Shown: positions 27,535-36,623, numbered from the stretch's first letter. The stretch: DNA of 64,000 nucleotides from an uncultured Clostridia bacterium (GCA_944336475.1 CALVLD010000001.1:1-64000), one strand, 5' to 3'. Numbers and translations: made by a program. Notes: generated from the sequence alone by a model not told the origin.

Positions 27535-27870
27535 CTATCCCGGAGGCCACTGCAGACTCCTTCCGCCAAGAAGATGCAAATGCAGATGCCCAACGCTCTG
27601 CCCGCCGTCTTTACCGGTGTTGATGACCAGGCGAAACCCCTTATCATCAAGCCCCATATCCTTTGCAAGCCCGTTTGCAACGCTTATCATGTGCGCAACA
27701 GTCACAGGCTCCGCATCCAATACGGAGCTGCAGTGCAATTTGGGAATTATAAGGATGTGTATCGGCGCTTGCGGCTGAATGTCTTTGAAGGCGAATATAG
27801 TATCGTCCTCATAGACCTTACCTGAGGGAATCTCCCCTGCGATGATCCTACAGAAGATACAGTTCTCCAT
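27535..27870 (-). CDS. HIT-family nucleotide hydrolase
   Basis: 111 residues. CIFCRIIAGEIPS at the start (zinc cysteines) and the histidine triad HLHLHLLGG near the end define a Hint-type protein, which cleaves adenosine 5'-phosphoramidates and acyl-adenylates. It starts inside the end of mtaB (23-bp overlap) and sits in the conserved prmA-rsmE-mtaB-HIT order. Confidence 0.93.
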   Translation of the reverse strand: MENCIFCRIIAGEIPSGKVYEDDTIFAFKDIQPQAPIHILIIPKLHCSSVLDAEPVTVAHMISVANGLAKDMGLDDKGFRLVINTGKDGGQSVGHLHLHLLGGRSLQWPPG

Positions 27871-29140
27871 TTTCGTCCTCCTCCACTTTTGTAATATTTA
27901 TTTTTACCAGCTCATTCGGGCTTCCCGTTTTGCATCTTGCACGGACATAGCTGTTGATGAAGCCCTCCATATGGCCGTTCCGTTCACTTTCTACCAGCAT
28001 TGTTTCCTCCCTGCCTATGAAGCGAGCTGCAAATATGTGTTCAAGTTCCCTGGCTTTTTGGATAAGCTCAGCTGCACGAGCCGCCTTCTCGGCATTGGTC
28101 AGCTGACCTGTAAGCTGCGCAGCAGTCGTTTTGCTCCGCTTTGAGTACGGGAACACATGAACTCTTGCAAAACCTATACGCTCCATAAACGCAAGCGTTT
28201 CAGCATGTTCGGCAGCGGTCTCCATGGGGAAGCCTGCAATGATATCCGTTGTTATTGCTACCCTATCCCCATCCTCTCCGTATGCACTTCGTATTGAGCT
28301 TACGATGTCGGCGTAGTCATCGGCTGTGTAGCCCCGTCTCATACGTTCAAGCACTGTCGTGCTTCCGCTTTGCAGGGAAAGATGAAACTGCCTGCACACC
28401 TTTGGATTGGATGTTATTCTTTCAATAAGCCTCTCGTTCAGTCCATGAGGCTCCAGCGAACCCAATCGTATTCTTTTGATATTGTTTAAGCCGTTACCAC
28501 AGTCTATAGCATCGGCAAGATCGGCACTCCCAATATCCTTGCCGTAGGCTGTGAGATGAATGCCTGTGAGCACGACTTCGGTGAAACCAAATTCATTGAG
28601 GCATTCCAGCTCACGTCTGACAGACTCGAGCCGTCTGCTGCGTATGCCGCCTCTGGCATACGGTATGGCGCAGTATGAGCAGAAGTGACTGCATCCATCC
28701 TGTATCTTGAGGTATGCACGAGTCCTCCCGTCCGCCACGGCGGACATCTCCTCAAAGCTGTGCTCACGCATCACATCATCTACATAGCACGCCGGTTTGC
28801 CTTCGGAGATCCGTTCGCACACCTCTACTATACGGGATTTGCCCGTACAGCCGAGCACCGCAGCGACTCCGTCGAGCTTGAGTGCGGCATCGGGATTGAG
28901 CTGCGACCAACAACCTACGACGACTATGTCTGCATAGGGATTCAGCCTATGGCAGCGAGCGATCTGCTGACGGGACTTTCTATCTGCCGTATTGGTGACG
29001 GTGCAGGTGTTGATTATGCATATATCGGCGGGTTCATCATTGGACACAACAGTGAAGCCGGCAGTGCGTAGGAGGCCGCACATGGCGTCGCTTTCATAGC
29101 TGTTTACTCGACATCCGAGCGTTGAGATAGAGACTCTCAT
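27848..29140 (-). CDS. mtaB: tRNA methylthiotransferase MtaB
   Basis: 430 residues from the ATG that overlaps the rsmE stop (TGATG). An N-terminal UPF0004 domain (STLGCRVNSYESDAM, TCTVTNTADRKSRQ, VGCWSQ) binds one 4Fe-4S cluster; the radical SAM core has CSHFCSYCAIPYARG; a TRAM domain ends the protein. MtaB converts t6A37 to ms2t6A37 in tRNAs reading ANN codons. The enzymes that make t6A (tsaB, tsaE) are encoded 8 kb away in the same window. Confidence 0.93.
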   Translation of the reverse strand: MRVSISTLGCRVNSYESDAMCGLLRTAGFTVVSNDEPADICIINTCTVTNTADRKSRQQIARCHRLNPYADIVVVGCWSQLNPDAALKLDGVAAVLGCTGKSRIVEVCERISEGKPACYVDDVMREHSFEEMSAVADGRTRAYLKIQDGCSHFCSYCAIPYARGGIRSRRLESVRRELECLNEFGFTEVVLTGIHLTAYGKDIGSADLADAIDCGNGLNNIKRIRLGSLEPHGLNERLIERITSNPKVCRQFHLSLQSGSTTVLERMRRGYTADDYADIVSSIRSAYGEDGDRVAITTDIIAGFPMETAAEHAETLAFMERIGFARVHVFPYSKRSKTTAAQLTGQLTNAEKAARAAELIQKARELEHIFAARFIGREETMLVESERNGHMEGFINSYVRARCKTGSPNELVKINITKVEEDENGELYLL

Positions 29141-29862
29141 CAATCCTCCAACTCGTACATAAGCTGTGCAAGCATTGCAATGCCGGCAGTCTCCGTGCGC
29201 AGTATACGTCTGCCGAGCGAAACCGAAACCACTCCCGATCCGACAAGCCATTCAACCTCGGATGGTGAAAAGCCCCCTTCAGGTCCTATTATGATAGCTA
29301 CCGACGATATGCCGCTCTGCATGCGGAGCAGGGATTTAAGCGTTCGCTCAGTCTCATTTTCGTATGCAAGCAAAGCAATATCAAACCCTGAAACATCCAT
29401 GTTTTTCAGCCTAACCGGAGTGGTGACGATCGGCACGCTTGCTCTGCCGCACTGCTTTGCCGCCTCCTGCGAGACCCGATTCCAACGGGCGAGCTTACTT
29501 TCCTTAATATTGCCGTCGGAAATACATCGCTGCGAAGCAACGGGAACTATCTCTGACACGCCAAGCTCGACACATTTTTGAATTATGAGCTCCATCTTGC
29601 CCTGCTTGGGCAGACATTGAAACAGCGTTACCTTGACATTTGGCTCTGCGGATGACGCAATATGTTCCAAAATGGAAAGGGTCACCGTTCTGTCTGCGAC
29701 TGAGGTGATCTCTGCAACGCATTCGCCGCCGTCACCGTTTATGAGCAGAACATGATCGCCAACGCCCATACGCAGCACGGAGATTATGTGGTGCGCCTCC
29801 TCGCCGCAAAGCGCCACGATACCGTCTGTACCGTTAATTTCTTCCGCAAAGAATCGTCTCAT
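29140..29862 (-). CDS. rsmE: 16S rRNA (uracil1498-N3)-methyltransferase
   Basis: 240 residues. PUA-like N-terminal domain and a C-terminal SPOUT methyltransferase with the knot motifs IIGPEGGFSPSEVEWL and VSLGRRILRTETAGIAML. Overlaps prmA (4 bp) and mtaB. Methylates U1498 of 16S rRNA in the assembled 30S subunit. Confidence 0.95.
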   Translation of the reverse strand: MRRFFAEEINGTDGIVALCGEEAHHIISVLRMGVGDHVLLINGDGGECVAEITSVADRTVTLSILEHIASSAEPNVKVTLFQCLPKQGKMELIIQKCVELGVSEIVPVASQRCISDGNIKESKLARWNRVSQEAAKQCGRASVPIVTTPVRLKNMDVSGFDIALLAYENETERTLKSLLRMQSGISSVAIIIGPEGGFSPSEVEWLVGSGVVSVSLGRRILRTETAGIAMLAQLMYELED

Positions 29863-30836
29863 CTCTTTACCGCCTCAACAGCACGCCAGTCCTCAGAAGC
29901 GGTTATCTGGCTGATTTCAAGCCCAAATTCTTTTATACGATTGACAACCTCGTCCAGTCTGTCATCGATAATGCCCGAGCATATGAACACCGAACCCTCG
30001 TGCATGAGTTTGAGAACGAGCGGTATGAGCTCGATTATAACATTTGCGACTATATTGGCAAGAACTATGTCATATGTTTGGCACATCATCGCACTGCGAA
30101 CATCGGCGTCGGTCAGTATGTCGCCTGCATACACGGTGTATGCTGAACTGTCTATACCGTTTAACTCCGCATTTTCTGCTGCGATACGCACGGCAACGGG
30201 GTCGATATCAACAGCTTTTGCACTCCCTGCGCCAAGGAGCATTGCCGATGCAGACAGGATCCCGCTTCCACAGCCTATGTCCGCTACAGTTTCGCCTCCC
30301 GAGATGTGACCCTCCATAAGCTCAAGACACATCCTTGTGGTATGGTGTGTACCCGTGCCGAAGGCCATGCCCGGATCTATCTTTAGTATGGCACGCAAAC
30401 CCCTTTCCTCAACGCTTTCCCATGAAGGGCATACCGTAAGACGTTCACCTATCTCGATGGGCCTGAAATATGCTTTCCAGTTGTTTGCCCAGTCCTGTTC
30501 GTCAAATCGTGATACAGAAATGTCAAGGCTCCCCAAGGAAGTCCCCAGTTCACCTTCCATCAAGCGAAGCTCCTGCACAGACCCCCTCACACGCTCGATA
30601 ACATCGGCGTTTTCAGGCAGGTCGGCTATATATGCCTTTACGGCAGGCTGACAGTCCACTGCCGCATCATCGGCATAGTCCCAGTACTTGACTGAGTCGC
30701 TCAATATCCGTTCGACAGCTTCATGCCCCTGGACGATGCTGACCTCGTTTATACCCAACATTGAAAGCCTTGCCGACACCAGATCCGCACCTTCATCGGT
30801 GGTAGTAATGCAAATCTCAATCCAATGCAAATCCAT
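29859..30836 (-). CDS. prmA: Ribosomal protein L11 methyltransferase
   Basis: 325 residues from the ATG that gives MDLHWIEICI, the family's usual start; GGAGG lies only two bases before it, which is unusually close. The Rossmann SAM motif VADIGCGSGILSASAMLLGA and the DIVLANIVANVI motif are present, with GMAFGTGTHHTT in front. First gene of a six-gene operon reaching the glycerate kinase. Confidence 0.94.
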   Translation of the reverse strand: MDLHWIEICITTTDEGADLVSARLSMLGINEVSIVQGHEAVERILSDSVKYWDYADDAAVDCQPAVKAYIADLPENADVIERVRGSVQELRLMEGELGTSLGSLDISVSRFDEQDWANNWKAYFRPIEIGERLTVCPSWESVEERGLRAILKIDPGMAFGTGTHHTTRMCLELMEGHISGGETVADIGCGSGILSASAMLLGAGSAKAVDIDPVAVRIAAENAELNGIDSSAYTVYAGDILTDADVRSAMMCQTYDIVLANIVANVIIELIPLVLKLMHEGSVFICSGIIDDRLDEVVNRIKEFGLEISQITASEDWRAVEAVKR

Positions 30837-30863
30837 TGCCTCCGATCGTCTTCGTATGTGGTC

Positions 30864-30891
30864 ATTATACCATTTACATCCCTTTTTGCAA
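30864..30891 (-). promoter_or_regulatory. prmA operon promoter
   Basis: Minus strand -35 TTGCAA (30886-30891), 16-bp spacer, -10 TATAAT (30864-30869), about 28 bp before the prmA start. The leader would be only about 20 nt. Confidence 0.75.
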
Positions 30892-30982
30892 ATACCCAAC
30901 ATTTGCTCTCGGTCATGTTGCATAATGCCGATTAATCTCAAATAGAATCAATTGAAAACCATGTTCTGAAAGGAATCTTTTT

Positions 30983-32455
30983 ATGGAATTATTATGGGAG
31001 GAAACGCCTTTTACGAGGCTCATATTCAGCTCATCGGATCAAGCGGTCATCGAGGGGAATATCCCCCCTACTGAGGGCAGAGTAGTTCGCGAGGTGCTTG
31101 ACTGTTCAGCAAAGGCAACGATAAACGATGTCCTGGCCGGCGAAAACGAGGTCAACGCCACCGGCAGCATCACTCTCACTACTGTTGCCGTTGATGAGTC
31201 AGGCTCAACATTTGCTTTCGAGTCATCCGCCAATTATACGCATCGCTTTGAGGCGGAATGCGTTTCTCGTGGAATGAACGCCTCCGTTGTGCCGTCCGTA
31301 CACGCACTTACGGTAAGGGTAGGCGACGGTACAGTCGACATGTCTGCAGTCATCGATCTTGACCTGCGCGTAACAACCTCCTCACCCCTGCGCGTAATAG
31401 CAGGGGTCAACGGCGTGAGCGATCTTGAAAAGCGCAGCTTCACCGGAACGGTCTCCCACAGGATAGAGCTTGGGCACGATACGCTTAGGATGCGCGAGGA
31501 GCTCGCAGAGGATGGAGTAAATGACGTAATACTTGTAGACGGCCAGATATGTGTTAGAGACACTGTGCCGGAGCAGGGCGGTGTTACCGTATCCGGAGTG
31601 ATCGCCTTTACAGCGATATGCGCAAACGCAGATGGGGAGTTGTCGCAGCTTGTGCGTCAAACGCCCTTTAGAGAAAGGCTTGCCGTAAACGGCTTTGCCG
31701 AAAATATATATTGCAGAGCGGAGCTCAACGGGATCGCTCTCAGGACGCTTGGGGTTGAGTTCAACCTGCTTGCAATGGAAGCCGAGGTTGATTTTCATGT
31801 TTACGGTATTCAGACAGACACAATATCACTCCCCACGGACATGTTTTCGCCAACGGTGGGATATGAGTGTCTGCGGCATGATGCTCGATTGCTGAGCATT
31901 GAGCGAGGCATTTCTTTGCAAACGTCTTTTAGGGAGACCATAACCGTCCCCGAAGGCATGGCGGATATAGATATGCCTATATTTGCTGCCGCACGTCCCG
32001 TCATAACGTCTGTTCAATATACCGACGGAACTGTTGCAGATGGGATACTTGTGACAAGGCTGGTCTACAGAAGTTCGGGCGGAAAACTGTACACGTTCAC
32101 CGAGGATATCCCCTTTAGCATCCGATTGGCAGACGAATGCCTGCATGCCGTCGTAACCGGATGTACAGCTTCTGCGGCAATTACCGCCGGAGGCGGCAAA
32201 ATGGCGCAGCTAAGCTGCAATGTTTCACTCGATGCCGAGCTGTTCAGCGTAGAAGATGTATCCGTCGTCACAGGGTTAGCTGAGCGTGAGAGAGAGCCCA
32301 TGCCCCATGGAATAGTGATATGCCTGGCTTCGGAGGGAGACTGTTTCTTCGATATTGCAAAGAGATATTCTGTCGAATGCGAACATGTTAAGAGTATGAA
32401 TCCTGAGGCCTGTGAACCGCTTTCGGAGGGGCAAAGACTTTTAATTCTTACATGA
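30983..32455 (+). CDS. SPOCS (DUF3794) and LysM protein, probable spore morphogenesis factor
   Basis: 490 residues. Two or more DUF3794/SPOCS beta-domains fill residues about 30-430 (for example VVREVLDCSAKATINDVLAGENEV and ILVDGQICVRDTVPEQGG) and a LysM domain closes the protein (IVICLASEGDCFFDIAKRY...EPLSEGQRLLIL). This is the layout of SipL, the Clostridium spore coat protein that binds the SpoIVA ATPase and anchors the coat. No signal peptide, as expected for a mother-cell protein. AAAGGAATCTTTTT precedes the ATG. A sporulation promoter is likely but I could not define one. It could also be a SafA-like paralogue. Confidence 0.8.
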   Translation: MELLWEETPFTRLIFSSSDQAVIEGNIPPTEGRVVREVLDCSAKATINDVLAGENEVNATGSITLTTVAVDESGSTFAFESSANYTHRFEAECVSRGMNASVVPSVHALTVRVGDGTVDMSAVIDLDLRVTTSSPLRVIAGVNGVSDLEKRSFTGTVSHRIELGHDTLRMREELAEDGVNDVILVDGQICVRDTVPEQGGVTVSGVIAFTAICANADGELSQLVRQTPFRERLAVNGFAENIYCRAELNGIALRTLGVEFNLLAMEAEVDFHVYGIQTDTISLPTDMFSPTVGYECLRHDARLLSIERGISLQTSFRETITVPEGMADIDMPIFAAARPVITSVQYTDGTVADGILVTRLVYRSSGGKLYTFTEDIPFSIRLADECLHAVVTGCTASAAITAGGGKMAQLSCNVSLDAELFSVEDVSVVTGLAEREREPMPHGIVICLASEGDCFFDIAKRYSVECEHVKSMNPEACEPLSEGQRLLILT

Positions 32456-32483
32456 TTTTCCAATAAATATATAGCTTTGCCGA

Positions 32484-32508
32484 CCCGCATTTTCAAAAAT
32501 GCGGGTTT
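32484..32508 (+). terminator. Terminator after the SPOCS-LysM gene
   Basis: Perfect 9-bp stem CCCGCATTT/AAATGCGGG with a 4-nt loop and a short TTT tail, 28 bp after the stop. Its last bases overlap the -35 box of the next gene. Confidence 0.75.
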
Positions 32509-32534
32509 ACATTATCTCGCAATCATGGTATAAT
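32506..32534 (+). promoter_or_regulatory. Promoter of the EF-G-like gene
   Basis: -35 TTTACA (32506-32511), 17-bp spacer, -10 TATAAT (32529-32534). Near consensus. The leader is about 60 nt. Confidence 0.8.
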
Positions 32535-32601
32535 ACCGTTTGGCGTGTACGTGCGCCGCACAAAAGTAATTCATTACCTTGAGGGGGTTCAACGCAGATT
32601 T

Positions 32602-34677
32602 ATGAAGAACTATCAGGCTGACAACATTCGCAATGTGTGCGTTCTCGGTCATGGTGGCGAAGGTAAAACCACGCTTACCGAGGCCATGCTTTTTAACGCA
32701 GGCGTTCTGGATCGTATGGGTAAGATCGAAGATGGCTCCACCGTCACTGACTACGATCCTGAGGAGACGAAGAGGCACATCTCAATCAGCACCGCAGTCG
32801 CTCCCATCGAGTGGAACGGCTCCAAGATCAATCTTATCGATGCACCCGGCTTCTTCGATTTCTACGGCGAAGTGTATGAGGCCATGGCTCTTGCAGATTC
32901 TGCCATCATTCTTTGCAGCGCCGTATCGGGCCCTGTTGTTGGCACAGAGAAGGCCATGAGCATGTGTTCAAAGGCAAACATGCCCCGTATGCTCATCGTC
33001 AATCAGATGGACAGGGAGAACGCCAACTTTGAAAAAGCGATTGAGGCCATCTCCGAAAATTTCGGCGTATCCGCAGTCCCCATTCAGCTCCCCATCGTCG
33101 AGAAGGGTGTTTTCGTTGGCTATGTTGATCTCATCAACATGACCGCCAAGATGTTCAACGGTAAAACCGAGAAAGAAGCGCCAATTCCCTCTGCCCTTGA
33201 GTCCCGTGCGGAAGAGCTCCGCAGCAAGCTCGTTGAGGCTACCGCCGAGTGTGACGAGGAGCTTATGGATAAATACTTTGAGGAGCTTGATCTCTCTCAT
33301 GATGACCTCATAAAGGGTATCGGCATTGGAATCATGAGCGGCATGCTCACACCCGTATGCTGCTGCGCCGCTCAGCCCAACGTCGGCGTTACCACCATAA
33401 TGGACAACATTGTTAAGTATCTGCCCACCGCAGATCTCTGCCCTGCTCGTCCTGCCGTAAATGCAAAGACAGGCGAGGAGACTGTTGTCCGTATCGGCGG
33501 CAAGCTCGCCGCACAGGTCATGAAGACCGTTGCGGATCCATTCGTCGGCAAGATCTCCATCATCAGGGTCTACAGTGGCTGCATCACCCCGGAGACAGCC
33601 GCTTACAACTCCAATGTTGAGAAACTCGAGAAGAGCGGCACCGTTTACATGATGCGCGGCAAGAACCTCAGCAACGTCGACAAGATCGTTGAGGGCGACA
33701 TCGGCGCCATGGCCAAGCTGCAGTTCACCGGCACAGGCGACACGCTCACCGACGCCGCTGATCCCGTGAAATTTGCCCCCATCAATTTCCCCGAGCCCTG
33801 CATCTCCCTCGCAGTCACTGCCAAGAAGTCCGGCGAAGAGGACAAGGTCTTTGCAGGTCTTAACCGTCTGGTGGATGAGGATCCCACGATGCGTATCGAC
33901 CGCAACGTTGAAACAGGCGATGTTCTCGTATGCGGCCTCGGCGAGATGCACATCGACGTCATCTGTGCGAAGCTCCGCAACAAGTTTAAGGTTGAGGCTG
34001 CTCTGTCCGACCCCAAGATCCCCTATCGCGAGACCATCCGCTCCACTGCCTCCGCCGAAGGTAAGCACAAGAAGCAGTCCGGTGGTGCGGGTCAGTTCGG
34101 CGTCGTTCAGATTAAGTTTGAGCCGCTCCCTGACGGCGATTTCGAGTTTGTCGACGCCATCGTCGGCGGCGTTGTCCCCAATCAGTTCATTCCTGCAGTG
34201 GAGAAGGGTCTCATCGAGGCTATGAAGAAAGGCGTTCTTGCCGGCTATCCCATGACCGGTATCAAGGCAACGCTCTATGACGGGAAGTATCACCCCGTCG
34301 ATTCCAAGGAGGTCGCATTCAAGAGTGCTGCTCGTCTCTCCTATAAGGCGGCTTGCGCAAAGGCTTCCCCCGTGCTCATCGAGCCCATCTATCGCTATGA
34401 TATTCTTGTCCCCATTGATTACATGGGTGATATAATGGGCGATATCAGCCGCCGCCGTGGGCGCCTTATAGGCACAAACCCCGGCAGCGACGGCATGACC
34501 GAAGTCATCGCAGAGGCTCCCCTCTCCGAGATGTTCAAATATGCTACCGATCTGCGCTCCATGACACAGGGCCGCGGCTCCTTCCGCAGTGTGTTTGTTC
34601 GCTACGATGATGTTCCCTCCAACGTTGCTCAGAAGATCATCGAGAACGCCAAGAAGGACGAAGACGAGGACGAATAA
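32602..34677 (+). CDS. Elongation factor G paralogue (EF-G2-like)
   Basis: 691 residues with all five EF-G domains: G1 GHGGEGKTTL (residues 16-25), G3 LIDAPGFFDFYGE, G4 VNQMDREN, domain IV with GGAGQFGVVQIKFEPLP and the C-terminal domain with MGDIMGDISRRRGRL. The G3 histidine that activates water for GTP hydrolysis in EF-G and EF-Tu is Phe84 here (APGFFDF for TPGHVDF), and G1 differs from GHIDAGKT. Both changes are typical of the EF-G2 paralogue group rather than the main translocase. Role unclear: proposed for this group are ribosome rescue or stress-related functions. Start chosen at ATG 32602; its GAGGGGG lies 13 nt upstream. The codon use is highly biased, suggesting strong expression. 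Confidence 0.9.
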   Translation: MKNYQADNIRNVCVLGHGGEGKTTLTEAMLFNAGVLDRMGKIEDGSTVTDYDPEETKRHISISTAVAPIEWNGSKINLIDAPGFFDFYGEVYEAMALADSAIILCSAVSGPVVGTEKAMSMCSKANMPRMLIVNQMDRENANFEKAIEAISENFGVSAVPIQLPIVEKGVFVGYVDLINMTAKMFNGKTEKEAPIPSALESRAEELRSKLVEATAECDEELMDKYFEELDLSHDDLIKGIGIGIMSGMLTPVCCCAAQPNVGVTTIMDNIVKYLPTADLCPARPAVNAKTGEETVVRIGGKLAAQVMKTVADPFVGKISIIRVYSGCITPETAAYNSNVEKLEKSGTVYMMRGKNLSNVDKIVEGDIGAMAKLQFTGTGDTLTDAADPVKFAPINFPEPCISLAVTAKKSGEEDKVFAGLNRLVDEDPTMRIDRNVETGDVLVCGLGEMHIDVICAKLRNKFKVEAALSDPKIPYRETIRSTASAEGKHKKQSGGAGQFGVVQIKFEPLPDGDFEFVDAIVGGVVPNQFIPAVEKGLIEAMKKGVLAGYPMTGIKATLYDGKYHPVDSKEVAFKSAARLSYKAACAKASPVLIEPIYRYDILVPIDYMGDIMGDISRRRGRLIGTNPGSDGMTEVIAEAPLSEMFKYATDLRSMTQGRGSFRSVFVRYDDVPSNVAQKIIENAKKDEDEDE

Positions 34678-34705
34678 GGCTGATAATCGGTTTTCCGTTT
34701 TTTCT

Positions 34706-34738
34706 CAGGCTCGGCACGGTTCCGAGCCTGATTTTAAT
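34706..34738 (+). terminator. Terminator after the EF-G-like gene
   Basis: Perfect 9-bp stem CAGGCTCGG/CCGAGCCTG, 7-nt loop, then ATTTTAATATTTT. 28 bp after the stop codon. Confidence 0.88.
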
Positions 34739-34757
34739 ATTTTGTGAAATTTACATA

Positions 34758-34803
34758 TTTACTTTTCTGTCCAGAGGTGCTAACATGGTTATCGTTGATA
34801 ACC
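34758..34803 (+). promoter_or_regulatory. Promoter with palindromic operator
   Basis: -35 TTTACT (34758-34763), 17-bp spacer, -10 TAACAT (34781-34786). Directly after it is a perfect 7-bp inverted repeat GGTTATC-GTT-GATAACC (34787-34803) that covers the start site and ends 9 nt before the GAGGAG ribosome site. It could act as an operator or as a hairpin at the 5' end of the mRNA. Confidence 0.6.
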
Positions 34804-34824
34804 GTTTGAGAGGAGCTTAATTCA

Positions 34825-35658
34825 ATGCGTGCTGATGGCAAGCGTGTGAAGAATATGCCGCCCATGTATACCGTGGCGGCACACTTTATGGCAAGGCGTT
34901 CTGACGCCTGTAATTCTATCGAGCTTAATATCCCACTTGATCCAATACAGGAGTATCTTAGGTCAGTACGTGCAAGAGGCTACCGCATAAGCCATCTTGC
35001 GATAGTGATCGCCGCTTTTTTGCGGACGACTGCGGAATACCCCTATCTCAACCGTTTTGTTGTAAATAAGACGATTTATGCCCGCAAGGAGTTTGCCGTG
35101 GGCATGGTCGTCATGAAACCCGGCGAGCTTGACGGTACCATGAACAAGATGTACTTCGATATGACTAACACAATATTCGACGTGCAGCGCATAATGGACG
35201 AGTATATCGAGCAGAATCGAGGAAGCGGCGATACAAACTCCACGGATAATGCAATCCGCATACTCCTCAAGCTGCCCGGCCTTTGCAGATTGGGAGTAAA
35301 TCTGTTTAAGTGGATGGACAAACACGGCCTGCTCCCTTATCCTGTGATCAAGGCAAGTCCTTTTCACACTTCGTTTGTCGTGTCCAATCTTGCCAGCATC
35401 CGAACCAATCACATATTCCACCACGTATATGATTTTGGTACGACAAGCATGATACTCACAATGGGCAACGCTCGTGAGATACCAAAGCGGATCGGCGATG
35501 CCATAGTGCATGAGAAATGTATGCCTATGGGGTTTGTAATGGATGAGCGCATATGCTCCGGCAGCTACTATGCTCAGGCATTCAAGCGCTTGAGCGAGTA
35601 TTTAAAGGATCCTGCTTTGCTTGAACAGCCCCCAAGGGTAGTCAACAAGGACATCTGA
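34825..35658 (+). CDS. Stand-alone E2-like acyltransferase domain, catalytic residues lost
   Basis: 277 residues with the fold pattern of the 2-oxo acid dehydrogenase E2 catalytic domain (chloramphenicol acetyltransferase superfamily): HTSFVVSNLASIRTNHIFHH and SMILTMGNAREIP match conserved blocks, and the C-terminus (MGFVMDERICSGSYYAQAF) aligns with the E2 block containing DHRVIDG. There the catalytic His is Glu and the Asp is Ser. No lipoyl or E1/E3-binding domain and no dehydrogenase genes nearby. So it is probably not a transferase of the classical kind, perhaps a binding or regulatory protein. Single gene between two terminators. Confidence 0.75.
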   Translation: MRADGKRVKNMPPMYTVAAHFMARRSDACNSIELNIPLDPIQEYLRSVRARGYRISHLAIVIAAFLRTTAEYPYLNRFVVNKTIYARKEFAVGMVVMKPGELDGTMNKMYFDMTNTIFDVQRIMDEYIEQNRGSGDTNSTDNAIRILLKLPGLCRLGVNLFKWMDKHGLLPYPVIKASPFHTSFVVSNLASIRTNHIFHHVYDFGTTSMILTMGNAREIPKRIGDAIVHEKCMPMGFVMDERICSGSYYAQAFKRLSEYLKDPALLEQPPRVVNKDI

Positions 35659-35671
35659 GCACGCTGACAGG

Positions 35672-35699
35672 CAGTCGCTTTCCGTCCGAAAAGCGGCTG
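35672..35699 (+). terminator. Terminator after the E2-like gene
   Basis: 10-bp stem CAGTCGCTTT/AAAGCGGCTG (one G-U) with an 8-nt loop, followed by TATAATTTTG. 13 bp after the stop. Confidence 0.75.
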
Positions 35700-35759
35700 T
35701 ATAATTTTGCATAAAATTGCATATGCTCTTACCATATTTATGAAAGGTAAGGGCAGACA

Positions 35760-36020
35760 ATGGATCCATACATTGAGGATCGAGTGCTTGACATCGCATC
35801 ATACATAATCGAAACAGGTGCAACCGTGAGGAATGCCGCAGGCGTATTTGGAGTTTCCAAATCAACTGTACACAAGGACATGACGGAGCGTCTTAAACAG
35901 CTTAACACCTCTATGGCAAACGATGTTGCTGCGGTGCTTGAAACAAACAAAGAGGAACGGCACATACGAGGCGGATATGCAACGTATCTAAAGTATCACG
36001 GGGGAGAAAACGTTGGCTGA
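35760..36020 (+). CDS. spoIIID: Sporulation regulator SpoIIID
   Basis: 86 residues, the family's length. HTH: ETGATVRNAAGVFGVSKSTVHKDMTERL, followed by a basic tail with the ERHIRGGYATYLKY block. In Bacillus and Clostridium it is a mother-cell DNA-binding protein made under sigma-E that activates and represses genes between engulfment and coat formation, including sigK. AAGGTAAGGGCAGACA precedes the ATG. Its stop abuts the stop of tsaB with no gap. A sigma-E promoter is expected upstream; CATATTTA near 35734 is a weak candidate -10. Confidence 0.95.
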   Translation: MDPYIEDRVLDIASYIIETGATVRNAAGVFGVSKSTVHKDMTERLKQLNTSMANDVAAVLETNKEERHIRGGYATYLKYHGGENVG

Positions 36021-36623
36021 TTATTTCCGCATACGTTCAGCCTGCGATGGCCGCAGATACATGGGTATAGCCTCGGAAGTCTTCAGGGAATCGACACCAA
36101 TCGCCGCTACCTCGTCAAGAACGAGCATAGCATTACAAATATCATAATGTCCGCAGCAATCGCCGACTATTTCGGCACCTTCCGGCAGAGCATCAGTAAT
36201 ATCTTTGATGATGCAGGGACACGGAGCAACCGTCTCCCTCCCATTATTATAGACCGCAGCATAGCCATTGCCGTTTCTGGCGTCGATAATCGCAGCAACA
36301 GCGCCTGATGATGCTGTCATGTGACGCAAAGCGGCAAGCGAGGAAACCGGCAGGACGGGCTTTTTGAGTGCATATGCCATCGCATTAACGGCCGATACGC
36401 CGATACGTACGCCCATGAATGAGCCGGGGCCGATATCAACGGCAAAGGCATCGACGTCCGGCAGAGCTGTGTTTGTCTCGGCAAGAACGGAATCGATGAG
36501 CCCGAATATTGTTTTCATATGGCTAAGCCCACTCTCGTCGATGCGGAATGCAAGAAGCTCCCCTCCCTTGGAAAGGGCGGCCGACGGATATTTTGCTGAT
36601 GTGGATACGGCAAGTATCACCAT
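36021..36623 (-). CDS. tsaB: tRNA t6A biosynthesis protein TsaB
   Basis: 200 residues. ASKHA fold with [15 protein letters not shown] at the start and the DIGPGSFMGVRIGVSAVNAMAYAL block. It is the non-catalytic partner of TsaD in threonylcarbamoylation of A37. Overlaps tsaE by 7 bp. tsaD itself is not in the window. Confidence 0.93.
   Translation of the reverse strand: MVILAVSTSAKYPSAALSKGGELLAFRIDESGLSHMKTIFGLIDSVLAETNTALPDVDAFAVDIGPGSFMGVRIGVSAVNAMAYALKKPVLPVSSLAALRHMTASSGAVAAIIDARNGNGYAAVYNNGRETVAPCPCIIKDITDALPEGAEIVGDCCGHYDICNAMLVLDEVAAIGVDSLKTSEAIPMYLRPSQAERMRK

Noticed and set aside
32968-34293. 441-codon open frame on the minus strand
   Set aside because: It lies wholly antisense to the EF-G-like gene and its product has no family features; biased codons in the sense gene create long antisense frames.
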